A program made the translations under genes and the position numbers. From CAMDPA01 sp965223035 (GTDB lineage: Bacteria > Pseudomonadota > Alphaproteobacteria > Rhizobiales > Hyphomicrobiaceae), in contig OZ244980.1 in NCBI GenBank assembly GCA_965223035.1, positions 4,030,001-4,094,000 of the forward strand: a stretch of 64,000 bases of DNA, written 5' to 3'. This document shows, piece by piece, positions 8,779-18,473 of this stretch. Each line of letters begins with the position of its first letter. Position 1 is the stretch's first letter. The notes below the pieces were generated by a model. It worked only from the letters and a program-made list of their open reading frames with translations, ran no database searches and was not told the origin of the DNA.

Positions 8779-9510
8779 ATGGCGGATACCACCATCTATC
8801 GCACGGGCATCGCCAAGGTTGGTTGGCACTATTATTGGGCGATCGTGCAGGTCGGCCCATTCGGTGACGGCACCGGTGGGACACTGGCGACGGACGGTTT
8901 CGCCGCCACGAAATCTGCCGCCGAAGCCCAGTTGTATACGGCTTTGCGCAATCTCAACGCAGATGGTCACGTCAGGGTATTGGGACCCAGAACCGCTTGG
9001 GCGGCGTGGGCCTGCGACACGTGGCACCCTCACTGCCATCGCTCAACCGATGCTGAGGCGTTGCACAACGGCCGCCTTTATTCCTGGCATTGCGGGCAGC
9101 GGGGAGAAGGCGAATGGATCGTCTACCGAATCGTCAAGACGACCGCCAAGCGCATCTTCGTTAGGCGTGCTGATGCCACAGGTCCCCACGGCCAAATTTC
9201 GTTGAATAAGCGTACACTCGCTCGAAACGGCAGCGTTTACAGCCATGCGCATCGCCGCTGGTTTTACACCGGAGAAACCGTCCCCAAACCGACCAGCACC
9301 AGGCCTGCCGCCAAGCGCGTACCGGCGAAGCTCGCTGCCGCATGCACGTTGCTGGGATTGCCCGAATGTGGATTTACCACCGCTGCTCTGGAGCGCGCCT
9401 TTCGCAGCGCCGCAAAGCGCACCCACCCCGATCACGGCGGATCCGATGCGGCATTTCGCGCGGTATTGGCAGCGAAGAGACAGCTCATCGGCTTCGCGAT
9501 CAAGCGCTAA
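8779..9510 (+). CDS. J-domain (DnaJ-like) protein with novel N-terminal region
   Basis: A 243-residue product begins MADTTIYRTGIAKVGWHYYW. The C-terminal 60 residues form a J-domain, with LERAFRSAAKRTHPDHGGSD carrying the HPD triad that stimulates an Hsp70 ATPase. The N-terminal two thirds show no G/F region or zinc-finger of classical DnaJ and resemble nothing I know, so this is a class III type J-protein whose client domain is unidentified. An alternative start lies 11 codons upstream. Its last 4 bases overlap the end of the convergent CoA-transferase gene. Confidence 0.72.
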   Translation: MADTTIYRTGIAKVGWHYYWAIVQVGPFGDGTGGTLATDGFAATKSAAEAQLYTALRNLNADGHVRVLGPRTAWAAWACDTWHPHCHRSTDAEALHNGRLYSWHCGQRGEGEWIVYRIVKTTAKRIFVRRADATGPHGQISLNKRTLARNGSVYSHAHRRWFYTGETVPKPTSTRPAAKRVPAKLAAACTLLGLPECGFTTAALERAFRSAAKRTHPDHGGSDAAFRAVLAAKRQLIGFAIKR

Positions 9511-11438
9511 TCCGCGATGGAACAACGGGCGAGAGCCGGAGACATCACATCGCGTTCACCGGTTGCGCCAGGTGACAGTCGGCCAGACAAGCCATAACGG
9601 GTCACGCCGATATAGCAGCTTTGCTCCAATGCCGCGACCATCCGCTGATAGCTTTCCAGCACGCTGGCCTCGATTCGACATCCCTTATAGTTGACGATCG
9701 CGTAAACAGAATGTCCAATTTGCTCTACTTGCCGCTCCACCTCGATCCTGATCTGCTCTACGTCGCGATCACTCTTGATAACCAGGTTCCTGAGATCAAC
9801 AAACAGCATCCTGAGTTTTGGATCGTAGTTAAATCGATCCGCCACGGGAGATGTCGCCAATCGATCACGCAAACCCATCAGGTCCGGACCAAAAATGCCG
9901 ACGGGCATCAGCTGCGGCGCATTGACGATGGGTCTAAAGCCCATGTGGGCGATGATGTCTCGCTCGATCTCGATACCGGGCGCCACCTCGATCAGCTCCA
10001 AACCGTCCGGGTTCAGGCGGAAAACGCATCGCTCGGTGACATAGAGCACCGACTGGGCACGACGAAGCGCGTAGGCGCTGGAAAATGTGCGATGCTCGAC
10101 ATCAGCTATGAATTTGCGCTGCCGCCCCTCGCGCACAATGTTGAGCCGCCCCGCCTCCACGCGCACTTCCAGACCACCCGCCGTGAAAGTCCCGACGAAC
10201 ACGACCTGTTTGGCGCTTTGACTTATGTTGATAAAGCCACCCGCACCGGCCAGGCGCGAGCCAAATCGGGAGACATTCAGATTGCCGAACCGATCGACTT
10301 GAGCGAGCCCAAGGAACGCGCGATCGAGGCCGCCGCCATCATAGAAATCGAATTGGTAAGGTTGATCGATGATGGCTTGAGCGTTGGTCGCCGCGCCAAA
10401 GTTGAGGCCCGAGGCGGGAATGCCGCCGATCACGCCGGGCTCGGCCGTCAACGTCAGGAGATCGACGATGCCCTCTTCCGCCGCCACGGCGGCAATGCCC
10501 TCCGGCATGCCGATGCCCAGGTTCACAACGGCGTTGGCTTCCAGCTCGAGGGCAGCCCTGCGTGCAATAACCTTACGCTCACTCATCTCAATTGAGGCCA
10601 GCGACTGAGCAGGAACGCGAATTTCGCTGGCAAATGCCGCTGAATACGTTTCCGCAAACGTCTGCATGTGATCTTCCGGCCGCTCCGCGACGACGACACA
10701 ATCGACCAAAACGCCGGGAATCTTGACCTGTCGGGGGTTTAACGTACCGCGCTCAGCGAGCCGTTCCACCTGGACGATGACGCGACCGCCGCAATTGTGT
10801 GCCGCCATGGCGATCGATAGCGCTTCCAGCGTCAGCGCTTCACGTTCCATGGTGATATTTCCGTCCGGGTCAGCGGTGGTTCCGCGAATGATACCGACCG
10901 TGATTGGAAACGAGCGATAAAACAGAAACTCTTCGCCGTCGATCTCCATGACGGTGACGAGATCGGCGATGGTGCGGTCATTCAATTTGCCGCCACCATG
11001 CCGAGGATCTGCAAATGTATCAAGTCCGATTCGGGTCAAATGTCCGGGCTTACCGGCAGCGATGTCGCGATAAAGATGGGTGATTACACCTTGTGGAAGA
11101 TTGTAGGCCTCGATCGCTCCGCAAACCGCCAAGGCCTGCAGTTTGGGCACCAATCCCCAGTGCCCGCCAATCACTCGCCGGACCAGACCGCGATGGGCAA
11201 GATGGTTGAGCCCACGCTCCTTGCCATCCCCTTGGCCCGCGGCATAAACCAGACTAAGGCCCTGCGGCTCGCCCACACCGTTGCCGTCGCCACCAGCACT
11301 CGCCAGAAAGCGTTCCTCCAACGCAACCGCGATTGCCTCGGGAAAACCAATGCCAACAAAGCCGCCGGTGGCGATGGTATCATTCGATTGGATCAGCTGG
11401 ACGGCTTCGCGCGCCGTGACGGTTTTTGTTGGGTGCAT
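9507..11438 (-). CDS. Acetate/propionate-type CoA-transferase (family I, fused subunits)
   Basis: I start this at the ATG at 11438, after GGAGAAG with 6-bp spacing. The 643-residue enzyme has the two fused alpha and beta CoA-transferase halves of the propionate CoA-transferase/YdiF type. The second half contains NLGIGMPEGIA and TAEPGVIGGIPASG, whose glutamate is residue 333, the same number as the catalytic E333 of E. coli YdiF. It exchanges CoA between short-chain acyl-CoAs and acids via a glutamyl-CoA thioester. An ATP-independent route to activate organic acids fits the surrounding catabolic genes. Upstream frame (to 11855) is open but unlike the family. Confidence 0.88.
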   Translation of the reverse strand: MHPTKTVTAREAVQLIQSNDTIATGGFVGIGFPEAIAVALEERFLASAGGDGNGVGEPQGLSLVYAAGQGDGKERGLNHLAHRGLVRRVIGGHWGLVPKLQALAVCGAIEAYNLPQGVITHLYRDIAAGKPGHLTRIGLDTFADPRHGGGKLNDRTIADLVTVMEIDGEEFLFYRSFPITVGIIRGTTADPDGNITMEREALTLEALSIAMAAHNCGGRVIVQVERLAERGTLNPRQVKIPGVLVDCVVVAERPEDHMQTFAETYSAAFASEIRVPAQSLASIEMSERKVIARRAALELEANAVVNLGIGMPEGIAAVAAEEGIVDLLTLTAEPGVIGGIPASGLNFGAATNAQAIIDQPYQFDFYDGGGLDRAFLGLAQVDRFGNLNVSRFGSRLAGAGGFINISQSAKQVVFVGTFTAGGLEVRVEAGRLNIVREGRQRKFIADVEHRTFSSAYALRRAQSVLYVTERCVFRLNPDGLELIEVAPGIEIERDIIAHMGFRPIVNAPQLMPVGIFGPDLMGLRDRLATSPVADRFNYDPKLRMLFVDLRNLVIKSDRDVEQIRIEVERQVEQIGHSVYAIVNYKGCRIEASVLESYQRMVAALEQSCYIGVTRYGLSGRLSPGATGERDVMSPALARCSIAD

Positions 11439-12035
11439 CGCGCGCTTCTCCGGCATTCGCTGCCCGAGCTGACGGCCGTGGAAAACCGCCTCGCATTCGG
11501 GGCGCGACTCGATCTGATGGTTGCGCATTTTGCAGCGCGAAATGGGCACGTCAAGGCAATTGGCAGTTTGCAGAAATTTACAAAAGCACCTGTCAAATCG
11601 GGAAACAGGCCATTGTTTTATCGATCCGGTCTCGGCAGCGGCCGTTTGCAGCCACGCATTGGCACTGCCGCTGATGGTTTGGTCACCGCTCGTTGGCTGA
11701 GCAACGCGATGGCCGCGCTTACCAACAAGACAGGGACGCACGGCAGAGAAGACACGAGCGCGTTTGTTCCTGACAAACGGCTTCGTGCCGAACTCGATCG
11801 AACACGGATCGCTCTTGCGTGTGATCGCTAAACGGGCACACGCTTCGCAATGCATCTCAAACCTGTGTCGTGGTCAAACTCGAAGGTTGAGCGCGCTTTT
11901 TCGGCGATCATGGAGCCCAACGATACGCACCTGGCTGAATGGGACGCTCGTGCAAAGCCATTCCCCTGCTTTGCAGCACTGTCATCGTTGCCCTCACTTT
12001 CCCGACGAGACGTAGATCCTGACGCTCCGGCGCCG
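11439..12035. other. Intergenic stretch, no gene found
   Basis: About 600 bp between the CoA-transferase start and a very small gene. On the minus strand a TTGACA at about 11599-11594 and a TTGACG near 11553 could be -35 elements for the CoA-transferase, but neither has a convincing -10. No conserved protein-like frame or repeat was seen. Confidence 0.4.
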
Positions 12036-12185
12036 CTACATGACGGGGTCGAGCGCCGCCAGCAACTCACACAGCCTTTTTTTTCTATCACTGAGGATCA
12101 CAATCGCAGATTGATCCCCAGCCGTTCGCGCCTGTTCGATCGCTTGCACGATCTTTTTCAGTTCAGATTCCAGCGTACCCAGCAT
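12036..12185 (-). CDS. 49-residue coiled-coil-like protein
   Basis: An ATG at 12185 preceded by a strong Shine-Dalgarno (AAGGAGGGCAACC) encodes a 49-residue, heptad-rich, charged helix (LESELKKIVQAIEQAR... SDRKKRLCELLAAL). It lies downstream of, and in the same orientation as, ftsH, though 455 bp away with a family B repeat between. The good ribosome site and amphipathic pattern argue for a real small protein. Function unknown. Confidence 0.55.
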   Translation of the reverse strand: MLGTLESELKKIVQAIEQARTAGDQSAIVILSDRKKRLCELLAALDPVM

Positions 12186-12348
12186 GGTTGCCCTCCTTAG
12201 CCTGCCTGCAGCGGGTGGCAAAATGAACTGATTCGACGCAACGTTGATGAAAATCTCTTGGGTTCGAGCCGATCGAAAGATTTTGCGCAATTGCTGAAAT
12301 GAGAATTAAATTTTTCTCCATCCGAGTTACGCCAGACATGCGTTACAG

Positions 12349-12460
12349 CATGTCCGGTTACGCCGGATCAGCCTTGCTGGCCCGCTCCCTCGCCCGGCCG
12401 CCCACCCAAGCGTGCCATATCATGGCCGGGCGGGGGCGGGATGGTTGAACTCACTGTGCC
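12349..12460 (+). repeat. Dispersed repeat family B, copy 2
   Basis: It begins CATGTCCGGTTACGCCGGATCAG, continues through GCCCGCTC, CCACCCAAGCGTGCCAT and GGCCGGGCGGG, and ends GGATGGTTGAACTCACTGTG. It closely matches copies at 56.0 and 57.4 kb. Inner arms (CGCCCGGCCG.. and ..GGCCGGGCGG around the CATATCATG region) can pair. No gene overlaps; the flanks of the 12186-12640 gap hold nothing else I can name. Confidence 0.85.
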
Positions 12461-12640
12461 ATGCGTGAGGCTGGCAGTTTCATCGCCGTGCGAGCGCACG
12501 CGGACACGTTGAAGTACCGTCACATCGCAGCAACAGCGTCCGCATCGAACCGCGACAAAATGTGGCCCCGAAGTGCGCCACACGGTCGACTTTCAGGTTT
12601 GGGTTGGTCGAAGCTACGCGATGGGCGGCTGCGGCCCGGT

Positions 12641-14470
12641 TCATTCGGCAGCCGTCGAGATCGGCTCTGCGGCTTGTTTCAAAGCCGGAAAATCATCAGG
12701 CGTGATCGTCTCGCGTTCCAGCAGCATTTCTGCACCGCTCTCAAGATCCGCCGCGTGCTGTTTTAGCAACATCTTGGCACGATTATAGCAGTCATCGATC
12801 AGCGCGCGAACTGCAACATCGATCTCTCGCGCTGTCTCCTCCGAATAGGACCTCGCGGAAGCGTTCAGCGGCGATGGCTCAAGATACGTTGCGTTTTGGT
12901 GCTCCAAGACGGCTTGGCCAACCTCGGCCGCCATGCCGAAGCGGGTCACGATTTGGCGCGCGATCTCCGTCGTTTTGATCAAATCGTCGGCGGCGCCGGT
13001 GGTGATCTCGCCGAACGTCAGGTCCTCAGCGGCGCGTCCCGCGAGCAACATGACCATGCGATTCTCCAAGTCTGCGGTGGTGATCAGAAATCGATCTTCC
13101 GTGGGGCGCGTCAATGTATAGCCGAGCGCGCCAATCGAGCGTGGAATGATTGAAACCTTGTGGACCGGATCCGCGCCGGGCAGGTTGGCCGCCGCCAACG
13201 CATGTCCCATCTCATGGTAGGCGACGCGTTCCCGATCTTTGGGATTGATCAGTCGCGTCGCCTGTTCGGTGCCGGCGATGATCCGTTCGACAGCCAATGT
13301 GAAGTCGTCCAACCTGACCATCGAACCGCCGCGGCGCGTCGCCACGATGGCGGCCTCATTGACCAGATTGGCAAGATCGGCTCCGGAGAAACCGATGGTA
13401 ATACCGGCAATTTGATCGATATCCAAAGCCGGATCGGCCTCGACCCGCTTGAGGTGAACTTTGAGTATTGCCGCCCGGCCCAATCGATCCGGGCGGTCAA
13501 CAACGATTTGCCGATCGAAACGGCCGGCGCGCAACAATGCCGGGTCGAGCACCTCCGGCCGATTGGTCGCTGCCAGCAGGACGATCCCTTGCCGCGGATC
13601 AAATCCATCGAGCTCATTGAGCAACTGATTGAGCGTTTGCTCTTTCTCACTATGGCCGCCGCCCAAGGCAACGCCGGCCCGCGCACCACCTAAAGAATCC
13701 AACTCATCTATGAAAACGATGCAAGGGGCGACTTTTCGAGCCTGCTCAAACAGGTCCCGCACCCTGGCGGCACCGACGCCGACAAACATTTCGACGAACT
13801 CGGAGCCGGCCATCGAGAAAAATGGCACATTGGCTTCGCCCGCGACCGCTCGTGCTAACAAGGTTTTACCGGTACCCGGCGGGCCAACCAACAGAATTCC
13901 GGAGGGCATCCGTGCACCGAGCCTTTCAAACGACCCCTTATCTTTGAGAAACGCCACCACCTCCTGTAATTCCTTTTTGGCCTCATCGACGCCGGCGACG
14001 TCATTGAAGGTCACGCCGGTATCCTTCTCCACCAAAACCTTTGCCTTGGACTTTCCCACATTCATCATGCCGCCCAACCCCTGCCTGGCGAACACGCCCC
14101 GAAGCAGGAAATACCAAATGGCGACAAAGAACAGGACCGGCATCAGCCACGATAATATGTTCGTCAAAATCGTTGTTTCCGTACCCCCCGTGAATTCCAC
14201 GCCCTTTTTTTGCAGCTCGTCCGCCAGCCTCGGCTCGACTTTTTTCGTGACGAATTTCGTTCGACCATCGATCGGCTCCTTCAAGGTTCCAGTCACCGTC
14301 GATTCACGGACCACCACATCGGTGACCTTCCCCTCGTCTACCAAGGTGAGAAACTGACTGTACGGTATCCGCTCAACGGTCCTCAGCTCTGTTATGACGT
14401 ACTGAAACGCGAGCACGAGAAGGGCGGCGGCGATGAGGTACGCGTAATTCAATTGCCTATTCTTTTCCAT
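12641..14470 (-). CDS. ftsH: ATP-dependent zinc metalloprotease FtsH
   Basis: A 609-residue membrane-anchored AAA+ protease that extracts and degrades membrane and unstable cytoplasmic proteins. Two transmembrane segments (about 8-27 and 102-124) bracket a periplasmic domain. Walker A GPPGTGKT is at 196-203, Walker B IVFIDE at 251-256, the pore loop MFVGVGA near 228-234, and the zinc site H419-E420-x2-H423 has HEMGHA where most members have HEAGHA. I chose the ATG at 14470, with GGTGGAG 6 bp before it, over a GTG four codons upstream. The gene is not beside tilS or folP as the housekeeping copy often is, so this may be a second paralogue. Confidence 0.95.
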   Translation of the reverse strand: MEKNRQLNYAYLIAAALLVLAFQYVITELRTVERIPYSQFLTLVDEGKVTDVVVRESTVTGTLKEPIDGRTKFVTKKVEPRLADELQKKGVEFTGGTETTILTNILSWLMPVLFFVAIWYFLLRGVFARQGLGGMMNVGKSKAKVLVEKDTGVTFNDVAGVDEAKKELQEVVAFLKDKGSFERLGARMPSGILLVGPPGTGKTLLARAVAGEANVPFFSMAGSEFVEMFVGVGAARVRDLFEQARKVAPCIVFIDELDSLGGARAGVALGGGHSEKEQTLNQLLNELDGFDPRQGIVLLAATNRPEVLDPALLRAGRFDRQIVVDRPDRLGRAAILKVHLKRVEADPALDIDQIAGITIGFSGADLANLVNEAAIVATRRGGSMVRLDDFTLAVERIIAGTEQATRLINPKDRERVAYHEMGHALAAANLPGADPVHKVSIIPRSIGALGYTLTRPTEDRFLITTADLENRMVMLLAGRAAEDLTFGEITTGAADDLIKTTEIARQIVTRFGMAAEVGQAVLEHQNATYLEPSPLNASARSYSEETAREIDVAVRALIDDCYNRAKMLLKQHAADLESGAEMLLERETITPDDFPALKQAAEPISTAAE

Positions 14471-14736
14471 GCCGGTCTCCACCTTCGAAAAATCTCTTAT
14501 ACCGATTTAAAAACCGAATCACCAACCGGTTCGCGTGTAAATCGCCGGCGGCTGCGGCCGTGGCGCTTATTCAAGGCAACCCGATCGATTTGGCCCGGTC
14601 AGCACGCGGCGTCCCGCAACTGCGAGCAACTGGCGATTCTCCCATGGCGTCCAGTTGACCGACGGCGCCGTCGATCACGATGATCTAGGCCATAACAGTA
14701 TCGTCAATCGACGCGCCGCCACCGCCCAGCCACGAC

Positions 14737-15960
14737 CTAACGCCCCACCGCCTGATGAATCACGCCTTGCGCAGCCAACTTGCCCATCTCCGCCCGCGAA
14801 AGCCCTAAGATGCCCGATAAAACCGCCTCGGTATGTTGACCCAACAGCGGGGCGGGCGTTGCCGGGAGCGACTGCGCATCAGAAAAGTCGAATGGGGAAG
14901 CTGCGGACCAGCATTCGCCGATGCCAGGTTGAACCACGCGTTGAAACATTGGATTGGTCGCCAGCAGCGGATCCCCAGCAATCAAATCGCTTGGCCGTTT
15001 GTATGGGGCCCACAAAACGCCCGCGGCGGACAGACGATCGCCGGCTTCGGCAAGGGTTAGACCAGCGATCCAGGGCTCGATCACGGCTGCAATTTGTTCG
15101 CGCGCGCGCCAACGATCACCCTCATTCCTCAGATTGAGGCCCTGTGTGCGCTCGATCGAGGCAAATGGCTCAGCGAAGCCGCCTGCCTCAATGAGTGCCT
15201 TCAACTGGCGCTCGGTAAAAACGCAGATGATAAGATGGTGTTGGTCCTCGGTTATGAAATCTCGCGCAAAAGTGCCGAACACGCCGTTGCCGCAACGTGG
15301 CCGATCGACACCGTTGATCTCGGCTTCCGCCAGGTAGCCGAGCGCGGAGAGGGCGGATAACGCGACGTCCTGCAAGGCCAGCTTTATCAGTTGCCCGCGT
15401 CCGTGGCGGAGCCGATGCCGCTCGGCGGCCAGCAGCGCCGTACTTGCCGCGTAGCCGGTCGCGATATCCCAAGCCGGCAGCACCTGATTGATCGGACCTG
15501 TGTGACCGGCTGGTCCCGTGATCATGGGAAAGCCAGCGACGGCGTTTACGGTGTAGTCGACTTGCGCTGAACCGTCCCGCGCCCCAATGATGGTTAGCAT
15601 GATAAGGTCGCCGCGCTTGGCCGCCAGCGTTTGATAGCTTAGCCATCCCTTGGCTGGAAGGTTGGTGGAGAAAATGCCCGCGTCGGGTCCGGGCGCTGCG
15701 ATCAACGCCGTGATCAAGTCCCGGCCGGCCGGACTGCGCAGATCGACGGCGATCGAGCGCTTACCCTTATTCAAGCCTGTCCAGTAAAGGCTATGACCTT
15801 CGCGCGTGATTGGCCACCGCTTGGCGTCCAACCCGCCGCCGAGATCATCGAAGCGGATGACGTCGGCGCCCAACGCCGCGAGCGTCATGCCTCCGAGCGG
15901 GGCAGCCACGAAGGCAGAGCCCTCAATAATGCGCAAGCCGCTGAGCAAGCCATTCGACAT
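14737..15960 (-). CDS. CaiB/BaiF-type (family III) CoA-transferase
   Basis: A 407-residue protein starting MSNGLLSGLRIIEGSAFVAAPL, with GGAGGGCAG before the ATG. The motifs GLNKGKRSIAVDLRSPAGR, the ALQDVALS region and the C-terminal PLLGQHTEAVL are typical of family III CoA-transferases (formyl-CoA, carnitine or succinyl-CoA:acid transferases), which form interlocked dimers. The usual catalytic aspartate could not be placed confidently by eye. No dehydrogenase or lyase partner is adjacent, so substrate is unknown. Same strand as ftsH, but 266 bp separate them. Confidence 0.87.
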   Translation of the reverse strand: MSNGLLSGLRIIEGSAFVAAPLGGMTLAALGADVIRFDDLGGGLDAKRWPITREGHSLYWTGLNKGKRSIAVDLRSPAGRDLITALIAAPGPDAGIFSTNLPAKGWLSYQTLAAKRGDLIMLTIIGARDGSAQVDYTVNAVAGFPMITGPAGHTGPINQVLPAWDIATGYAASTALLAAERHRLRHGRGQLIKLALQDVALSALSALGYLAEAEINGVDRPRCGNGVFGTFARDFITEDQHHLIICVFTERQLKALIEAGGFAEPFASIERTQGLNLRNEGDRWRAREQIAAVIEPWIAGLTLAEAGDRLSAAGVLWAPYKRPSDLIAGDPLLATNPMFQRVVQPGIGECWSAASPFDFSDAQSLPATPAPLLGQHTEAVLSGILGLSRAEMGKLAAQGVIHQAVGR

Positions 15961-16174
15961 CACTGCCCTCCACGCCGTGCCATTCCAAGCTCGCACGCGT
16001 CTTCGTCAATGTTCCAATGCTACACTGCAGATCAAGCTTGACGGAAGATGTTCGAACCTTGCCCGATAGCCCCGATAGCGATCGCGCGCAGCTGCCAGGA
16101 GCCAACACGTTGACGCAGGCTGCCGTCGCCCCGGCAATGGTTAGCGCGCGAGCCTCGGACTTGCGCCAAATACT

Positions 16175-17341
16175 TCAGATGGTGGAAGGCGATCTCAGAC
16201 CGGCTTTTGCCAAGCCTTCAAACACCTGCTCGAGCGTATCTTGGTAGGGGATAAAGCTTCGCAAAAAGCGCCGGGGTTGATTGGCGAACGCGGGATTTAA
16301 TCGCTGCAAAACGTCCACCTGCGCGCCGGCGGCGATATCAAGGCCGAGCCGCGCGAGTGCGGCGGCACGCTCCAAAGCAGCCCAAAAAAAGTTGGGCATG
16401 CCAGTAGCCAGTCCGTGCAGTAGAGCGTCCTCATAAAGGCCCTGCCGATAGCTGCGCAAAAAAACCGGATGGCGCGCCAAGCCCGGATAGTCCAGGCTGG
16501 ACTGGAATGACGTAGTCAGCAGTGCATCCTTATCGTCACTGGGATCGATGGTGAGGTCGACCAACCACGCACCGCGGAAAAGCATGGGCTGGTCGATGCC
16601 GGTATCTAACAAGGCTCGACCACATCGAGCAACTTCGCGCAACTCGCCGCGTTCCAGCGCCATCAGCCCGCTGACGAACATCACGTACCCATCGGCCGGT
16701 GCCAGTGTTCGAGCATGGTCTAAGCTGCGCTGAGCCCCATCAATGTCAGTCCACCTTGCACCGTAACCAAGCGTGCACGCATCGAATTTGAGCCAAGCAT
16801 AACGGCTCAACAAGTCGGCATCCTCTGCTTCGAACCTCATCGCATATTCGACCGCACGCAAAGCTGATGTATGCAGGCGTTGGCTCATCTCCATCGCATA
16901 GGCATCACACCACATAATCGCTTTTTGTCTTGGATCGAGAACGTCTGGATAACTGCGATAGGAGAACTTCGGCATGAAAGTCTCAGGATCAAGCTCAATC
17001 ACGACATCAGCGTTGCCGGCGTTCGCCGCATAGTAGCGGGCCAGAGCTGCCTTCAGCCGCTTACCAACCAGCCGAACCGTCTTTTGCTCGACCCAATCGA
17101 GGCCGTGTTCAACCCCGAACGCGCGATCGGCGAAGGCCTCTGACCCGCGTGATCCGCGCTGCCCGAGCACGCCGCGCTCCACGATGTATCGCAGAAGCCG
17201 CCGCTCCGCAGGCATGGCGGTCAGTTCCTCACTCTGGAGAATCCTGACCAGTTGGGCTGCAATCGCAGGCGTCGTCGGACGCAGAACCCGTGCATCCACC
17301 GGACACTCATTAAAGCAATGGTTTTGAAGCTGACCGCGCAT
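16175..17341 (-). CDS. Regulator-like protein with winged-helix-type N-domain and TPR-like C-terminal region
   Basis: A 388-residue protein. Residues about 28-130 (QLVRILQSEELTAMPAERRL.. FADRAFGVEH.. TVRLVGKRLKAALARYY.. VVIELDPETFMPKF) resemble the N-terminal module found on many TPR proteins and adenylate-cyclase-like regulators in proteobacteria. The usual DPxVRVEAxRLR core is here EQKTVRLVGKRLK. The rest is helical and alanine-rich with TPR-like spacing and no catalytic domain. It probably acts as a transcription-related or scaffolding factor. The start at 17341 could shift by a few codons. It stands alone behind an AT-rich upstream region. Confidence 0.6.
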   Translation of the reverse strand: MRGQLQNHCFNECPVDARVLRPTTPAIAAQLVRILQSEELTAMPAERRLLRYIVERGVLGQRGSRGSEAFADRAFGVEHGLDWVEQKTVRLVGKRLKAALARYYAANAGNADVVIELDPETFMPKFSYRSYPDVLDPRQKAIMWCDAYAMEMSQRLHTSALRAVEYAMRFEAEDADLLSRYAWLKFDACTLGYGARWTDIDGAQRSLDHARTLAPADGYVMFVSGLMALERGELREVARCGRALLDTGIDQPMLFRGAWLVDLTIDPSDDKDALLTTSFQSSLDYPGLARHPVFLRSYRQGLYEDALLHGLATGMPNFFWAALERAAALARLGLDIAAGAQVDVLQRLNPAFANQPRRFLRSFIPYQDTLEQVFEGLAKAGLRSPSTI

Positions 17342-17790
17342 GCAGTTGCACTTGATCGCGCTAAACCGCGAATTAACGTTTGAAGTGAAATAGCGAGAGA
17401 CTGACCGTTCTCAACTCCAAATACAAGGTTTAATTATAAAATTTGGATATAAACACTTTTAAGTAGATCTCGGCAATAGATCGACGATGATTGGTCGCGT
17501 TTCGTCCGAATTTATAGAATAGATTCTACGAGAAGCAGGCTAATGGCCCCGCCTGACAACGCGTCGACCAAGTCGCGGCCATCGATTGGATAAGATCAAC
17601 CTTATCAATGATGTAACATGTAGCGATAAGAGCACTTGGTGATCGATGACTGAGCTCATTCTGCAACCTTTATCCTACAACACCTGGTCAAACAGTACCA
17701 ATATTCTCTGCCTACCACTGGCCATTTACTATGCAGTATGATACTGCAAACGCGTTCAGGTGAGGACCGCTCCGTGTCACGGGCCGATCG
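17342..17790. promoter_or_regulatory. AT-rich intergenic region with palindromes
   Basis: This gap is far richer in A and T than its surroundings, especially 17400-17530. It has a perfect 14-bp palindrome TAGAATAGATTCTA (17515-17528), and GATAAG-ATCAAC-CTTATC (17589-17606) with another GATAAG at 17635-17640. It separates the divergent genes at 17341 and 17791 and probably carries their promoters and operators. No protein-like frame was found. Confidence 0.4.
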
Positions 17791-18057
17791 ATGATCATAA
17801 TCGAACACGTCAAATACGCATTCGGCAAAGAGATCGTACGGGTCAGCAGCGAACCTGACGCGGCGCCGACCTACACGACGCGCGCAAAGGATGGAACGCT
17901 GGGCGCTTTCGGGTCCCAAATGTCGCTAGAGGACCTGATTTATTTGCTGGCCATCTTTGCCGCCCGCGACGCGGGCAAGGCCCCTGAGGATTGCCGCACG
18001 TTTGCCATCGCCACCGCGCCGACCTCGCGACTCGCCCAGCAGCAATCCTCCAATTGA
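17791..18057 (+). CDS. Small hypothetical protein (doubtful)
   Basis: An open frame of 88 codons beginning MIIIEHVKYAFGKEIVRVSS, without a good ribosome site. It has a plausible mixed composition and one hydrophobic patch (LEDLIYLLAIFAARDA) but no recognised domain. Its stop overlaps a degenerate family A repeat. It could be a chance frame. Confidence 0.3.
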   Translation: MIIIEHVKYAFGKEIVRVSSEPDAAPTYTTRAKDGTLGAFGSQMSLEDLIYLLAIFAARDAGKAPEDCRTFAIATAPTSRLAQQQSSN

Positions 18058-18107
18058 GCAAAAGATGATCGCCCTAAAGGTGTCGAGCAACGTGCTGCTA
18101 TAGCTCA
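18057..18107 (-). repeat. Degenerate fragment of repeat family A, copy 2
   Basis: AAAGATGATCGCCCTAAAGGTGTCGAGCAACGTGC matches the centre of the copy at 41.98-42.02 kb (AAAGATGATCGCTCTTAAAGTGTAGAGCAACCTGC), with substitutions and without either hairpin. From here to 18473 (about 365 bp) I see no other gene or repeat. Confidence 0.5.
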
Positions 18108-18473
18108 CAACATCGGCCCTGCCACTGAGCACGGAAACCCGGGCAAGCGAACCCTCGACTGTGATGGGTTCGATCAGGGTTGAAACTCGCGCCTGCAAGC
18201 TTTGAAGACGGACGTGGCCTGATTTCGCGTTACGCGGCGCAGCTGTGTCGCAAGACCGCAGACCATCATCCGGCATCGAGCCCACCCCATACGCTCGGCC
18301 GACCGGCGCGTGCTACTGCGGCTCTTGGCCTCGCCGGGTGGCCACGCCTGTTGACTGACAATTGGCCAATGTTCATATTCTCGCCAATTTGCCGGTCCGG
18401 CACGAGATTGACGGCGGAAAAGTTCGTTCACGTGCAGCTCTCGCAATGCGGGCTGCGGCAACGGGAGGATTGT

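Noticed and set aside
9621..10595. 324-codon plus-strand frame opposite the CoA-transferase
   Set aside because: Antisense shadow in a GC-rich gene; composition is biased and no domain is recognisable.
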